DNA from: Azolla caroliniana
Taxonomy: Eukaryota > Polypodiophyta
DNA length: 64,000 bases
Reading direction: 5' to 3'
NCBI GenBank assembly: GCA_043228905.1
Contig: JBHGNT010000017.1
Location: 5,332,001-5,396,000, forward strand
Shown: positions 1 to 9,970 of the stretch, piece after piece
How the letters are laid out: each line of letters starts with the position of its first letter
Numbering within the stretch: position 1 is the first letter of the stretch
Program-made: the position numbers and the translations under genes
Notes under the pieces: generated by a model
The model's input: the letters and a program-made list of their open reading frames with translations, nothing else
What the model was told of the DNA's origin: nothing
Databases searched by the model: none

Positions 1-457
1 TTAGGGCTTGTCCGCCACAACCACGGGGCCTATCTTCCTCTGTGTACAACATCTTGTTGTCGGTGTGCATACAACATCTTCGTTGGTGGTGTAGTCCGAC
101 ACGGACATGTCTTTTTGCCGAATGTTGTTCAACTCTTGTCGGAGTTTAAGCTTTCGGGCGGTTGTGTTGGCGGCGAGCATTTTCTTTAAGTTCTCGCACG
201 CCTCTTTGGGCGTCTTGAATGTGGCTAAGCATGTGGTCGTGGACACATGTTGCCAAGCAATACATGACTCGACTCACCGCTTGCTCCCATGTTGAGTAGT
301 GGGCATTCTTTGGGTCGGGTCGATTTTCTTGAGCGTCATTGATGTAGCTCCAATACCCTTGGCCGATGAGGTATTGGTTCATCTTGTACTTCTAAGATGA
401 ATAATTGCTCCGGTCTAGCTTTTCACTAGGGAGCGAGCTACCCATTTGTGTGTTCAT
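1..457 (-). pseudogene. copia family B gag remnant (element B1)
   Basis: This is the N-terminal half of a Ty1/copia Gag (UBN2-type), read on the minus strand from an ATG at 457. It closely matches the gag at 58458 (shared SEKLDRSNY-like start, then a GYWSY segment and a WEQA..RVMYC segment). It has a stop codon about 22 codons in, where the other copy has Trp, and a frameshift near 205-215. Recognisable Gag ends at the residues DYTT (85-96); the remaining 84 bases read into unrelated sequence. The body of the element would continue to the left of the window. It cannot encode a working Gag. Identification rests on similarity to the other copies in this window. Confidence 0.85.
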
Positions 458-566
458 GTTGATTGTAATGTCTCCGTTTTTGCTTTCCTTCCTTCGGTCA
501 CGTACACGTGCTACGTAGCGGCACTACGGTAGTGGATAGCCGGATTTTGTCGTTGACGTCTCGAAC

Positions 567-1296
567 TGTTGGGAACTCGACGTTCCTAATGTCCGACGCT
601 CGGCCACAACCGAGATTCTTTACATACACAGAAAAACAGGTAATGAAACGCGACACAAAAGAGGAGAAATGGTACACAGGAGGTATACGTGGAAAACCCC
701 AAAATAGGGGAAAAAACCACGGCAGCCCACAAGCTGCAAACTGTCACTATGCAGAAATATACAACAGTGAGATCACTGAGGCAACGACCTCGTGTCTCAG
801 ATCTTCGCCACAGGCGGCGGTTACAACAGAGGCAACAACCTCGTCTCTCTCTCTCTCTCTCTCCGTCTCTCTATACAGTTACGCGCTCTGATTTCTTCTT
901 GCACCAACAAGAAAGAAAAATAACAAGAATGACAACAACGACTAAAAGTTTGCCCTAAGTCATATTTATACTAATATGACTTTTCGGCTATTTACAAATG
1001 TAGCCTCGATGGGCTCCATCCGGCTCTCCGCAGTCGGGTACTCTTCATCCGGCTCTCCGCAGTCGGGTACTCCTCATCCGGTTCATACCGGGCCTACACC
1101 ATCCGACTCTCCGCAGTCGGGTACTCCTCATCCGGTTCATACCGGGCCTACACCATCCGACTCTCCGCAGCCGGGTACTCCTCATCCGGTTCATACCGGG
1201 CCTACACCATCCGACTCTCCGCAGTCGGGTACTCCTCATCCGGTTCATCGGCACTGGTCTTCTCACTTCCCATCCGGAGGGACCTGTCTACCAACA
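567..1296 (-). mobile_element. solo LTR of copia family A
   Basis: A 730-bp TG..CA sequence matching the LTRs at 46054 and 50803 in reverse orientation. Its start (1296 downward) carries the same CCCTCCGGATGGG motif. Its other end carries the CTCGG-loop-CCGAG hairpin and the GTGGAAAACCC block. It is flanked on both sides by the 6-base direct repeat TCGAAC (561-566 and 1297-1302). With no internal coding region between, this is what LTR-LTR recombination leaves. It sits between the primer-binding site and the gag ATG of element B1, so it inserted into that element's leader. A TATA-centred inverted repeat lies at 959-980. Confidence 0.85.
1020..1239 (-). repeat. 54-bp tandem repeats in the LTR U3 region
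   Basis: Three nearly identical 54-bp units at 1078-1131, 1132-1185 and 1186-1239. They are preceded by two shorter units of about 29 bp built from the same CTCTCCGCAGTCGGGTACTC core. The same type of 27-28 bp module appears once or twice in the family A LTRs at 46 and 51 kb, so the array is a copy-number-variable part of the U3 region. Confidence 0.85.
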
Positions 1297-1351
1297 TCGA
1301 ACACACAATTACGAAGAGGTAGATGGGCTTAGTGAATGTGCTAAACCACAC

Positions 1352-1363
1352 GCTCTGATACCA
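1352..1363 (-). promoter_or_regulatory. primer-binding site of element B1
   Basis: On the minus strand this reads TGGTATCAGAGC, the copia primer-binding site complementary to the 3' end of initiator-Met tRNA. It directly follows the CA end of the LTR at 1364-1807, which fixes that LTR as the 5' LTR of a minus-strand element. Confidence 0.9.
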
Positions 1364-1807
1364 TGTTAAGAATTAGGTAATTAACTATGGGTTAATTAGT
1401 ACCTAATTATGTGGTTAAGCTAAGCGGAAGATTAAGTGATTGTGTGTGTATGTGTGTGTGTGTGTGTGTGAGAGGAAGAAAGAGAGGAAGTTAACACTTA
1501 TGAATAACACAAGATGGGGGATGATTAACTCTATATTAAATTAGCATCATCATCAAATACAAAAATACCTACAATGAGGTATATGTAGATCTCATCGCAA
1601 GGGTGCACATGTGTGAGGAGAATATAGGTACAAAGGTGTAAGTCCTATATTAGTACTTGGGAGTGGAGGATCTAGAATATCCCACTTAAGTACAAGGTCC
1701 TACTTAAGGCGTTATAGTCACCACTCCTAACTAGATTCTATCTAGCTAACTACGACGTTACATGGTTGACTAAATAACTAAAGTAAGTTGAGCTTGATCT
1801 CTCAACA
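1364..1807 (-). mobile_element. 5' LTR of copia element B1
   Basis: A 444-bp TG..CA sequence. On the minus strand it begins TGTTGAGAGATCAAGCTCAAC, like the family B LTRs at 57.9 and 62.1 kb, and ends next to a primer-binding site. It contains a GT/AC microsatellite near 1441-1470 in its 3' part. It lies against a protease/pre-integrase fragment of family A (from 1808), so B1 appears to have inserted into that older element. The second LTR would be left of the window. Confidence 0.8.
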
Positions 1808-2747
1808 AAAACGTACATCCATGTGGACCAATTCTAGTGCACATTCTCTTCTCTTTGGTGGCCTAGAGTGAAATGCGGCTCTATTTTGTTTTTCGGCCAG
1901 GCAATCCACGCATTTTTCAAAATGCATTTCTTTTGCTTCTGGAAGAATATTCTTCTCGTCTAGGATATGCATGCCTCTCTCGCTCATGTGACCAAGCCTT
2001 TTATGCCATACATCACCATCTAAGTCGGTTGCCACATTTGCCTCATCTTTACACAACTTGGCATGCAGTACATATAGAGTACCTTGTTTTTGTGTTCGAA
2101 CCACCATGAAACTTCCCTTGCAAAACTTCCACATAACATTTTGAAAGCTACCATTGTAGCCTTCTTCGTCAAGTCTTCCAGTTGATATCATATTCAATCT
2201 GACATCCGGCACATGCCGTACATCCCTCAATACTAACTTACAACCACTTGATGTTATCAAACATACATTGCCAATACCAATGATCTTGCATGCTCCATTA
2301 TCTCCCATCTTTACATAGCCATAGTCACCAGTTGTGTAAGATGAAAAACATTCTCTTGTGGGAGATAAATGGAACGATGCATCAGAGTCGATCACCTAAG
2401 AGCACTCTTCCTTTGCAAGGTTGACACTCGCTTGCTCGCAAATGAATAAAAGCTCTTCTTCACTAGTAGGAATGGCTGAAGTGCTTTTCTCCTCGGGTAT
2501 CTTCTTGGGTTCGACATCATTAGCCACATCTTTGTCTTTCTTAAGATGTCAACAATCCTTTTAGAAGTGTATAGGTTCCACATTAGAAACATGTGAGCCT
2601 TCTCTTGGACTTTGACCTGGCATGGGACTTGTTTCTCTTTTGTGGACTCCTATTCTTGCTTTTGCCTCTACTAAGGTTTCGTGCCACATTCACTTCCAAT
2701 TGGTATAGGACACCCTTGTCCTTTCTTCTTGTCTCTTCATTTAGGAT
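1808..2747 (-). pseudogene. copia family A fragment: zinc knuckle, protease, pre-integrase
   Basis: Read on the minus strand, this holds a degraded CCHC zinc knuckle near 2560-2600. An aspartic protease active-site region follows, with the catalytic DSG triad changed to DSD (VIDSDASFHLSP, about 2360-2395). After that comes a GAG_pre-integrase domain with WHKRLGHMSE and CVDCLAEKQ zinc-binding segments. It aligns along its length with the ORF at 47616-48284 of the 46-kb element. It is interrupted by frameshifts at the knuckle, and cut on the left by element B1 and on the right by the LTR of element B2. Integrase core, RT and RNase H are absent. Confidence 0.85.
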
Positions 2748-2796
2748 TGTAACGGGATGGGAGGCAAGAGTGATTGCAATGCAGCGGAAGAAGATT

Positions 2797-2892
<96 letters not shown>

Positions 2893-2899
2893 CAACAGA

Positions 2900-2956
<57 letters not shown>

Positions 2957-3311
2957 CTTAAGGTAGAGATAGAAAAACTGTATATTAACTAAAAAAACAT
3001 CAAACATAAAACATCCAACAGTAACTAAGTTACAATGCATTGGTTTATATACCAACTAAGCTAGGGCAAGTGCCCTTTCTACTATTTACAAAACAAGCCC
3101 AACATGTCCATGAGCTAGTGTGAAACCTATCTATGGGAAGTTGAGTTCGACTCTCAACCCGCCCCTTCGAACACAACTTCTATCTGTCGAGAAGGTTGTT
3201 CAGTTCGTACTTTGACTTTTCTAGTCGACTGTGTTGCGTACTCGCGTACTCAATCAATTATGTATGTGTTGCGTATCGTTGCGTATTGCTTCCATGTCGC
3301 TTGTACCTGTA
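2748..3311 (-). mobile_element. probable 3' LTR of copia element B2
   Basis: This lies directly after the polypurine tract (minus strand CTTGAGGGGGAG, 3312-3323) of the gag-pol at 3254-7113 and runs to TGTAACGG at 2748. It holds LTR-type promoter features: TGTAAATAG, an imperfect AGGGCACTTGCCCT palindrome, and a TATA box inside the inverted repeat TTGGT..ACCAA (3040-3055). Long CT and CA microsatellites follow. The start on the minus strand is TACA rather than TG, so that boundary is uncertain by a few bases. No matching 5' LTR was recognised. Confidence 0.6.
2798..2953. repeat. GT and GA microsatellites
   Basis: About 92 bp of (GT)n at 2798-2891 followed by about 52 bp of (GA)n at 2902-2953, inside the B2 LTR. 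Open frames across this stretch are repeat artefacts. Confidence 0.95.
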
Positions 3312-6300
3312 CTCCCCCTCAAGTTCGACAATGTAGATGTCGTGAGACCAAGATCCGATGCAAATTGCACGAGCTTGTCGACTCCTAAGGCCTTCGTAAA
3401 TATATCAGCAACTTGGAGGTGCGTACTGGTATGTTGTAGATCGATCTCGCCAACCTGTACGCACTCGCGGATGAAATGGTAATGCACTTTGATATGTTTA
3501 GTCCGCGCGTGGAATACGGGGTTCCGTGCTAGGTAGATACTGCTCATGTTGTCGCAGTAGAGACGAATTGGATCCTTGATGGGAACGCCCAGATCCTTTA
3601 GTATGCGTTTAAGCCATACGGCTTTGCATGTGGCGATTGTTGCGCCCCTATATTTAGCTTCCGTGCTCGACAGTGCGATTGTCGGTTGTTTCTTGCTACT
3701 CCAAGAGATTGCTCCGCTACCGAGGGAGAAGACAAATCCGGAGGTGGATCGTCTATCCACTTTATAGCTTGCCTAGTCCACGTCGGTGTACCCTTCGAGT
3801 CAAATAGTCGTGTTCGACTTATACATGATGTTGTAAGCCATTGTCGTACTGACATACCGTAGTATCCTCTTAGCACAATCAAGATGAAGGTTTCACGGAT
3901 TCTGCATGAATTGGCTAAGTAGGCCGACCGAATAACTAAGGTCAGGTCGCGTAATGGTTAGATAGATCAAACTACTGATCAGTTGTCGATACTGAGTCGG
4001 CTCGCTCTCAACGGTTCCAGAATTGGCATCAATCTTTAGGTTACGATCGAGAGGGGTAGACATAGGCTTGCACTCGAGCATTCCGAACTTGTAGAGTAAG
4101 TTGAGGACGTAGTGCCGTTGTGAGATCATTATCCCGACTGGTGTTCGAATTACTTCAATGCCTAGGAAGTAATGGTGTTCGTGCAGGTCTTTCATTTCGA
4201 ATCTGCCAAAGAGAAGTGTTTTGACTTTGTTGATCTTGGAGAGATCCTTTCCTCCGATTACCAAGTCATCCACATATAGGATGATGATGATTGGGCTATC
4301 TGACTCATTTCGGATGTACAGAGAACTATCGGATTTTGACATCTGAAATCCGACTTGATGAAGATACTCCGTGATCTTCGAATGCCAAGCACGCGGTGCT
4401 TGTTTGAGGCCGTAGAGTGGCTTCTTGAGTTGGCATACGGTGTGCAGATGTTTACGCGATTCAAATCTGGGTGGTTGTATCATGTACACCTCTTCTTCTA
4501 ACTCTCCTTGGAGGAAAGCATTTTTCATGTCTATCTGGTGGAGGTGCCATCCCTTCGCTGCGGCGAGTGCAATTATTGTCCGTACAGTTGTCATCTTTGC
4601 CACCGGGGCAAAGGTTTCTTCGTAGTCTATGCCATGCATTTACGCGTAGCCTTTCGCAACGAGTCGTGCTTTGAAGCGATTTATGGATCCGTCGGCATCG
4701 TATTTTACTTTTTATATCCATTTGCAACCAATCGCTTTCTTGTTCGGGGGGAGATGAACGAGATCCCATGTTTCGTTTTTGCATAAAGCTTCCATCTCCT
4801 CATTCATCCCGTCGACCCATCGCGGATCCTTTGCGGCTTCGGAAAGCGTTTCCAGTTCCTGTACTGACGCTACTTTCATCATAAAAGCGTAGTGATACGC
4901 CACGTACTCGTCGTAGCCGTAGCGGTTTACGGGGTTCTTTCCACGCGTGGATCGGCGTAGCTCTCGATCCGTGGGGAGTATGGCTTTCTTCGCTCCATCT
5001 ATGTGTATGTCGAGATCTTCAAATTCACTATCAAGAGAGTGAAGCATCTCGGTCTCTTCCTAATCTTCATATTCCTGCATTTTCGCCATCCCTTTGTCCA
5101 GCTTCGGACTCGGCCGAGATGTGCTTTCATCGCTCGGCGGCTCTGATGGCCCACTCAGTCATGTCATAATTGGGTTGTCTTCTAACATCTATGTGAGCCG
5201 ATCCTCGACTTCTATTTCTATTTCAGTGTCATTCGCGTCGAGCGGGGTTGGAGTCGAAGTATTCTCTAGTGCGTACCAGGATGCGTATTCGTCGAAAACT
5301 ACATCTCAACTTGTTCGAACCTTATGGGTAGATGGGTTGTAGCATTTGTGCCCCTTCTGTTCGAGTGAGTATCCTACGAGGATACATTTCTCCGACTTTG
5401 GGTCAAGCTTTTGCCACGTATCGTCGGGAATATGTATGTAGGCAATAGAACCGAAAATGCGGATATGTGACAAGTTCGGCTTCTTTCCGAAGAATTTCTC
5501 ATGCGGGTTATATCATGTACTCCCGAGGTTGTGCACCTATTCATGAGATATACGGCCATATTTGCCGCTTCTGCCCAATATGATTTCGGCAAGTTCTTCT
5601 CGTTCATCATGGCTCGTGCGACTTCTACTACATGGCGATTTTTACGCTCTACTACGCCGTTTTGCTGAGGCGTGTGCCGACACGAGAACTCTTGTCAGAT
5701 TCCTTCTTTTCGGAGATACGTCATAAATTCATCCGAAAAATATTCCTTGCCTCCATCTGATCAAAGACAACGTACATTCCGACCCGTAGTTTTTTCAACT
5801 TCGGCTTTGAATGTCTGGAAGTGCCTGAACACTTCACTCTTCTGCTTCATCAGATAGATCCAGGTGTTCCTGGAGATGTCGTCGATGAACGTGACATAGT
5901 ATCGACATCTGTCGAATGTTGCTATTTGGGTTGGTCCCCACACATCTGAATGTACGACATCCAAGATTCCTTTGCTCACATTCCGCTCGTTAGGGAATGG
6001 GTGACGGCGTTGCTTTCCGAACTGACATGCTTCACATACGCCTGTACTCTCCTTCGCCGTAAAGTTCGGGAGTCTGATTATGACTCCTTTCGATTGCATG
6101 TTCTAGAGCTTTTGGAGATTGATGTGGCTAATTCTCTTGTGCCACAGTTTCAAGTCGATTTCGACTTTCTGGCCCTTTGCAAACATGGCCGACTTTACCT
6201 CGCTCGATTCAAGGATGAACATATGGCCTTCACGACGGCCGTGAGCTATGACTTGATCGCCTTTTTCGATGAAGCACCCATCGTTATTGAAGCGTACTTG

Positions 6301-7113
6301 CATTCCTTGTTCGACAATCTAGCCAACCGAGACCAGGTTTTTTGTAATAGTGGGGACATGCAACACGTTCTTGAGGTAGGTCTATTTGTCGTCGTTTCCG
6401 AATGGGACGTTCTCGATATGCTGTATTGGGTGAGTCGTGTCATCTCCTGTTTTGACATATCCGGGACGTTCAAGCTTCCGTAGTTCCCGAAACCAATATT
6501 CATGGGACGTCATGTGATTGGATTCTCCCGAATCAACAAACCATACGTTGTTCAGAGTGGAATCGGTAGTTGACGCATTCATTATGAACATTCCGCCACG
6601 GTCGCCATAGTCAGAGTTCGTGGCGTAATTTGTTAGTTGTCGGCCTTGCTCACGCTTCTTCTTCCAACACTCCTCTTCGTAGTGGTCGGGTTTTCCGCAG
6701 TACCCGCACTCAACTGGATTCCTACGATTGCTTGGTCCAACGTGATGACTTCCCCTTCCGTCGAACTCTCTGGGGCCGTTTTTGTCCGCTTGCCATTGGT
6801 GGGAGTTACACTCTTGGTTGTGTCGGCTTTGGCCGAGTCGACCTCTCCTTCTGCGGCTTTGTCCATTTCCTCCATCGAAGTTCGAATATAGCATTTGTCC
6901 GTCATGCACGTTGTTCCTTTGACGCACGTGATTCTCTTCAACTAGCAACAATGATTGGAGATCAAAAAAGGAGGGAGGATTCTCTCGCGTGAGAACGGCC
7001 GATCTTATTGCGCCAAATCATGGTGCCAAGCCACGGAGGCATATCTGCACCATTTCTTCGTCGTCAATGCTAACATTGATTGATCCAAGGGCATCGCACA
7101 ACTCCTTGATCTT
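3254..7113 (-). pseudogene. degraded copia gag-pol (element B2)
   Basis: Domains in order on the minus strand: C-terminal half of Gag (from 7113, KIKELCDALG); CCHC zinc knuckle CGYCGKPDHYEEEC (about 6690-6720); protease FVDSGESNHMTS (about 6520); pre-integrase and zinc-binding segment (6303-6000); integrase core with SDVWGP, SDGGKEY and NGVVERKNR, so all three acidic residues are visible; RT with intact YVDD (near 4270); RNase H with YCDNMSS and FTKALG. Many stops and frameshifts break it (for example near 6100, 5760, 5500, 4640 and 3890). In RNase H the usual AEY motif reads AKY, losing the catalytic Glu. The N-terminal half of Gag is missing. It is closest to the element at 57.9-62.6 kb but lacks that element's C-terminal tail. 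Confidence 0.9.
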
Positions 7114-7286
7114 TCGTGGAGAAAGGCTTAGATTACAGAAATCCCTTCTTAGGGTTTTTGGCAAGTTCCACAAAATTGTGTTGTCACTCATTCACACTCA
7201 CTCTCTTTCTCTTCTCATCTACTCTATGTATCTCTTATCTCACTTAATACTACTATCACAACATCGTAATAATCTTGCCCTAGCTC

Positions 7287-7361
<75 letters not shown>

Positions 7362-7650
7362 AATATATTATTATAATATAATAATAATAATTAATCGGTC
7401 TGACTAGTCGACTCGTCTTCATCCACATGCTCGGTTCCACTAGGCGGCCTCTTCTTCATTCACATAGTTGGCCTCTACTTTGACTACCGGGTCAGCCCAA
7501 CTGGTCGACTCAACTATTTAGCCAAGCCATCCGATCCTCAAGTCTTCACATCTATTGATAATTAATACATTCAACTCGTTGGTCGATCCAACCGACCGAC
7601 CAAAACTCGGTTGCCGACCTCTCCCATTAGGAGGAACAATGTCCTAACAT
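7114..7650. other. repeat-rich stretch with possible LTR remnant
   Basis: No coding sequence recognised. It contains about 70 bp of (GT)n at 7288-7358 and an AT-rich patch after it. The end, read on the minus strand from 7649, begins TGTTAGGACATTG, which resembles an LTR start. No partner LTR, primer site or target duplication could be found, so LTR identity is only a suggestion. Confidence 0.35.
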
Positions 7651-8589
7651 AAAAGGGAGAGGTGTGCTCATTATTGGGAATATTTTTTTATCAAGATGGA
7701 AGTGTTGGTGAAATCTCGAAAGAGCTTGGACTAGCAAATCAAGAGTGCATTAGAGACCATCAATGACAAGAGGCAATGAAGTTGTCTCATTGGTCTTCTA
7801 AACAAAAACTCAAGGATATCCCTCTAAAGCTTTACCGCAAATCCTACATCTCTAACTTCCTCATCTATTTACCCCTTCTTAGCCACTCCATGTAATAGAG
7901 TTGACATAATCTCATTATATATGAGATTAATCCTTTGATGTATTTTGCTTGTTGATACCCATATAAAACTACATTCTATAATCTATTATCAAATGCCACT
8001 CATTATAGAATAGGATTTGTGTTAGAAATTTTAAGTTTGGAGCGCGAAGTTACATCATTTGGATCAAGATTTGTAAAAAGATGACTCCTTGAATTACTAC
8101 TTCACAAAACTCACATCGTAGATGCGAAGGGTTTGTGACAAGGTTCTTGTTAGTCCTTTCGGAGTACAATTCTAATCACATGATGAGAAGTTGGAGCCTT
8201 TTCGTCCTCCAACCATCTCCTCCTTTAATCTCATTCAATGTACGGGTTGGGAATAAAATAATAATATGAGTATGTAGGCCTAACTTGCCACATAGATGTA
8301 TTCATGTAAAGCAAAATTTGAACCTTGCAACTTTAAAATTTAAAGCATTATTTTCACCAATAAGGTGAGTATTATTAAGTGTTACACTTCTTAACAAAAC
8401 ATAAATTTTATTACATCTGAATATATAGTCAAAAACCACTAAAACAAAAAAAAACCACATGATTTCAATGTTGGAAGCCCATCCTCTCTTGTTCAAGTCC
8501 TTGATGATCCTGCTCACGTTTCACATGCACGCATATAACTTCACAACAAAGTCATTGATGTAACCATTGTTTTTGTGATTGCTAAAATC
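7651..8589. other. intergenic, nothing recognised
   Basis: AT-rich DNA without an ORF, repeat array or transposon end that I can support. The small minus-strand frame at 8302-8517 resembles nothing I know. Confidence 0.5.
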
Positions 8590-8960
8590 CACGTCTTCAA
8601 TGTGCTCGATCATGTGTGTGGAGTCATCATCAATCTCCACCATATCAAGTCTCTTGGCTTCCCTTAGATTCATGAACTATTCTTGATGGCTCATCATGTG
8701 CTTTAAGGCTCCTGAGTCCACGAACAAGAAATCACTAGGTTGGAAATTGCTCGTTGTAATGATATTCCCTTGGTGTCACATTCATGACAAACTTTGGCTT
8801 TTTGTTATCTCGGTATAGTTCATTTGCTACTAGGCCTGGGTTGCCTCATCATTCTTCTTCTTCTAGCACTCTAATTCAAAGTTGTCAGGATTTTTGTAAT
8901 ACCAACACTTGGTCAACTAGATTTGCCGGGTTAATGAAAGCTAGTGGAAGTCTTCCCTTA
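8590..8960 (-). pseudogene. very old copia remnant: zinc knuckle and protease
   Basis: Translating the minus strand with frameshifts gives a decayed knuckle (CWYYKNPDNFELEC, near 8870-8915). Then comes a protease-like FVDSGALKHMMSHQE followed by a segment resembling the DDTTHPIQHIENVPFGN region of element B2 (IDDDSTHMIEHIEDVDFSN). The order and spacing match the 6382-6951 part of B2, but almost every frame is broken. No LTRs were found. Confidence 0.6.
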
Positions 8961-9331
8961 TACTATATTCCCTCAACTATTTCCACCTTATTGCTATTGG
9001 GAATTAACTATGGTGGATCTCATCCACCTCTTCCTCATGTGTTCATATACACTTTTCCCAACATCATGTTTTTCTCCATAAGCATATGTTCACACAAGTT
9101 GAGCATGATTCTCAATACCAAATTTGGGTAAAATATAGACTCATCTTAGAACACGCCCCCCACCAACCAAGGAGACCGTAAACAAGATTTACTCGATCAT
9201 GTATGTGAAGATAAACAAATTGTGCATGTTTACTCAACTCTACAAGCCCCAACCTTCACAACTGCTACCTCAATGATGTCACTCCCAACACTAGCACTAC
9301 ACACACTCCAAAGTCCATATGGAAGCAAGCA
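8961..9331. other. intergenic, nothing firm
   Basis: May continue the decayed Gag of the copia remnant to its left, but I cannot align it with confidence. Confidence 0.3.
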
Positions 9332-9970
9332 ATGGCACCATGGAAGCAATCACGACAACATATGCCACAATTGAATCTATGTAAGTCTCTCACAACCCAA
9401 TTGACCACTCAAAAACCACCCACCACAAAGGCACAAACTGAAAACCAACGCCTAGAGGAAAAACTACTCCATGCCACTTCCACTAGCAAAAAATCCAAGA
9501 AAAGACCACCCAAGTGCATTTTAAACTCAACTCCATCTTCTAAATTTAACCAAGAGCTCCCAACATGAAAAGGCCTTACACACGGAACGAATTGCCCAAC
9601 TTGAGGCCAAGTTAAATACTACCGAAACCAAGCTACACACCAAAACACAAAAACTCAACTAGGCCTAGAGTGAAGTAGATTCCCTTCATCACAACCAATA
9701 ACAAGCTTAACATTGATTTAGAAGTTGTGAAGTTCCTAGCTATCACTGTCTCTAGATGTTCATGGGGGCACACAATGGTAATGTTGGATGATATTTAGGC
9801 CCTACAAAACACTCAACAATTTCTTGAATCTCAACTAGTCGAGGCACGAGCTAATCCTACCCACTGTCCACAACTATTCATGTGCAACTACACCTTGAAT
9901 TAGTTTGCATCATTGTGCCCCTTGAGGAACACGGTTTAGCATCCATGACATGAACTACTTGTACATGTTA
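9332..9970 (+). pseudogene. possible decayed coding remnant with coiled-coil character
   Basis: An open stretch of 78 codons at 9332-9568 is Lys/Gln/Thr rich (TENQRLEEKLLH). After a stop, in a shifted frame, a heptad-like segment (ERIAQLEAKLNTTETKLHTK, about 9575-9650) follows, then further short open pieces to about 9970. It looks like a former coiled-coil protein, perhaps of transposon origin. The family is not recognised. Confidence 0.25.

Noticed and set aside
1078-1239. Regular 54-bp repeats as a CRISPR array
   Set aside because: The copies are contiguous with no unique spacers, and they lie inside a plant LTR.
2774-3055. Long open frames through GT/GA repeats (also near 7240-7440, 12492-13388 and 14083-14336)
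   Set aside because: They translate dinucleotide or hexanucleotide repeats and show no domain or codon bias; they are microsatellite artefacts.
85-7113. B1 and B2 as one circularly permuted element
   Set aside because: Their LTRs (1364-1807 and 2748-3311) are not the same sequence, so they belong to different copies or subfamilies.
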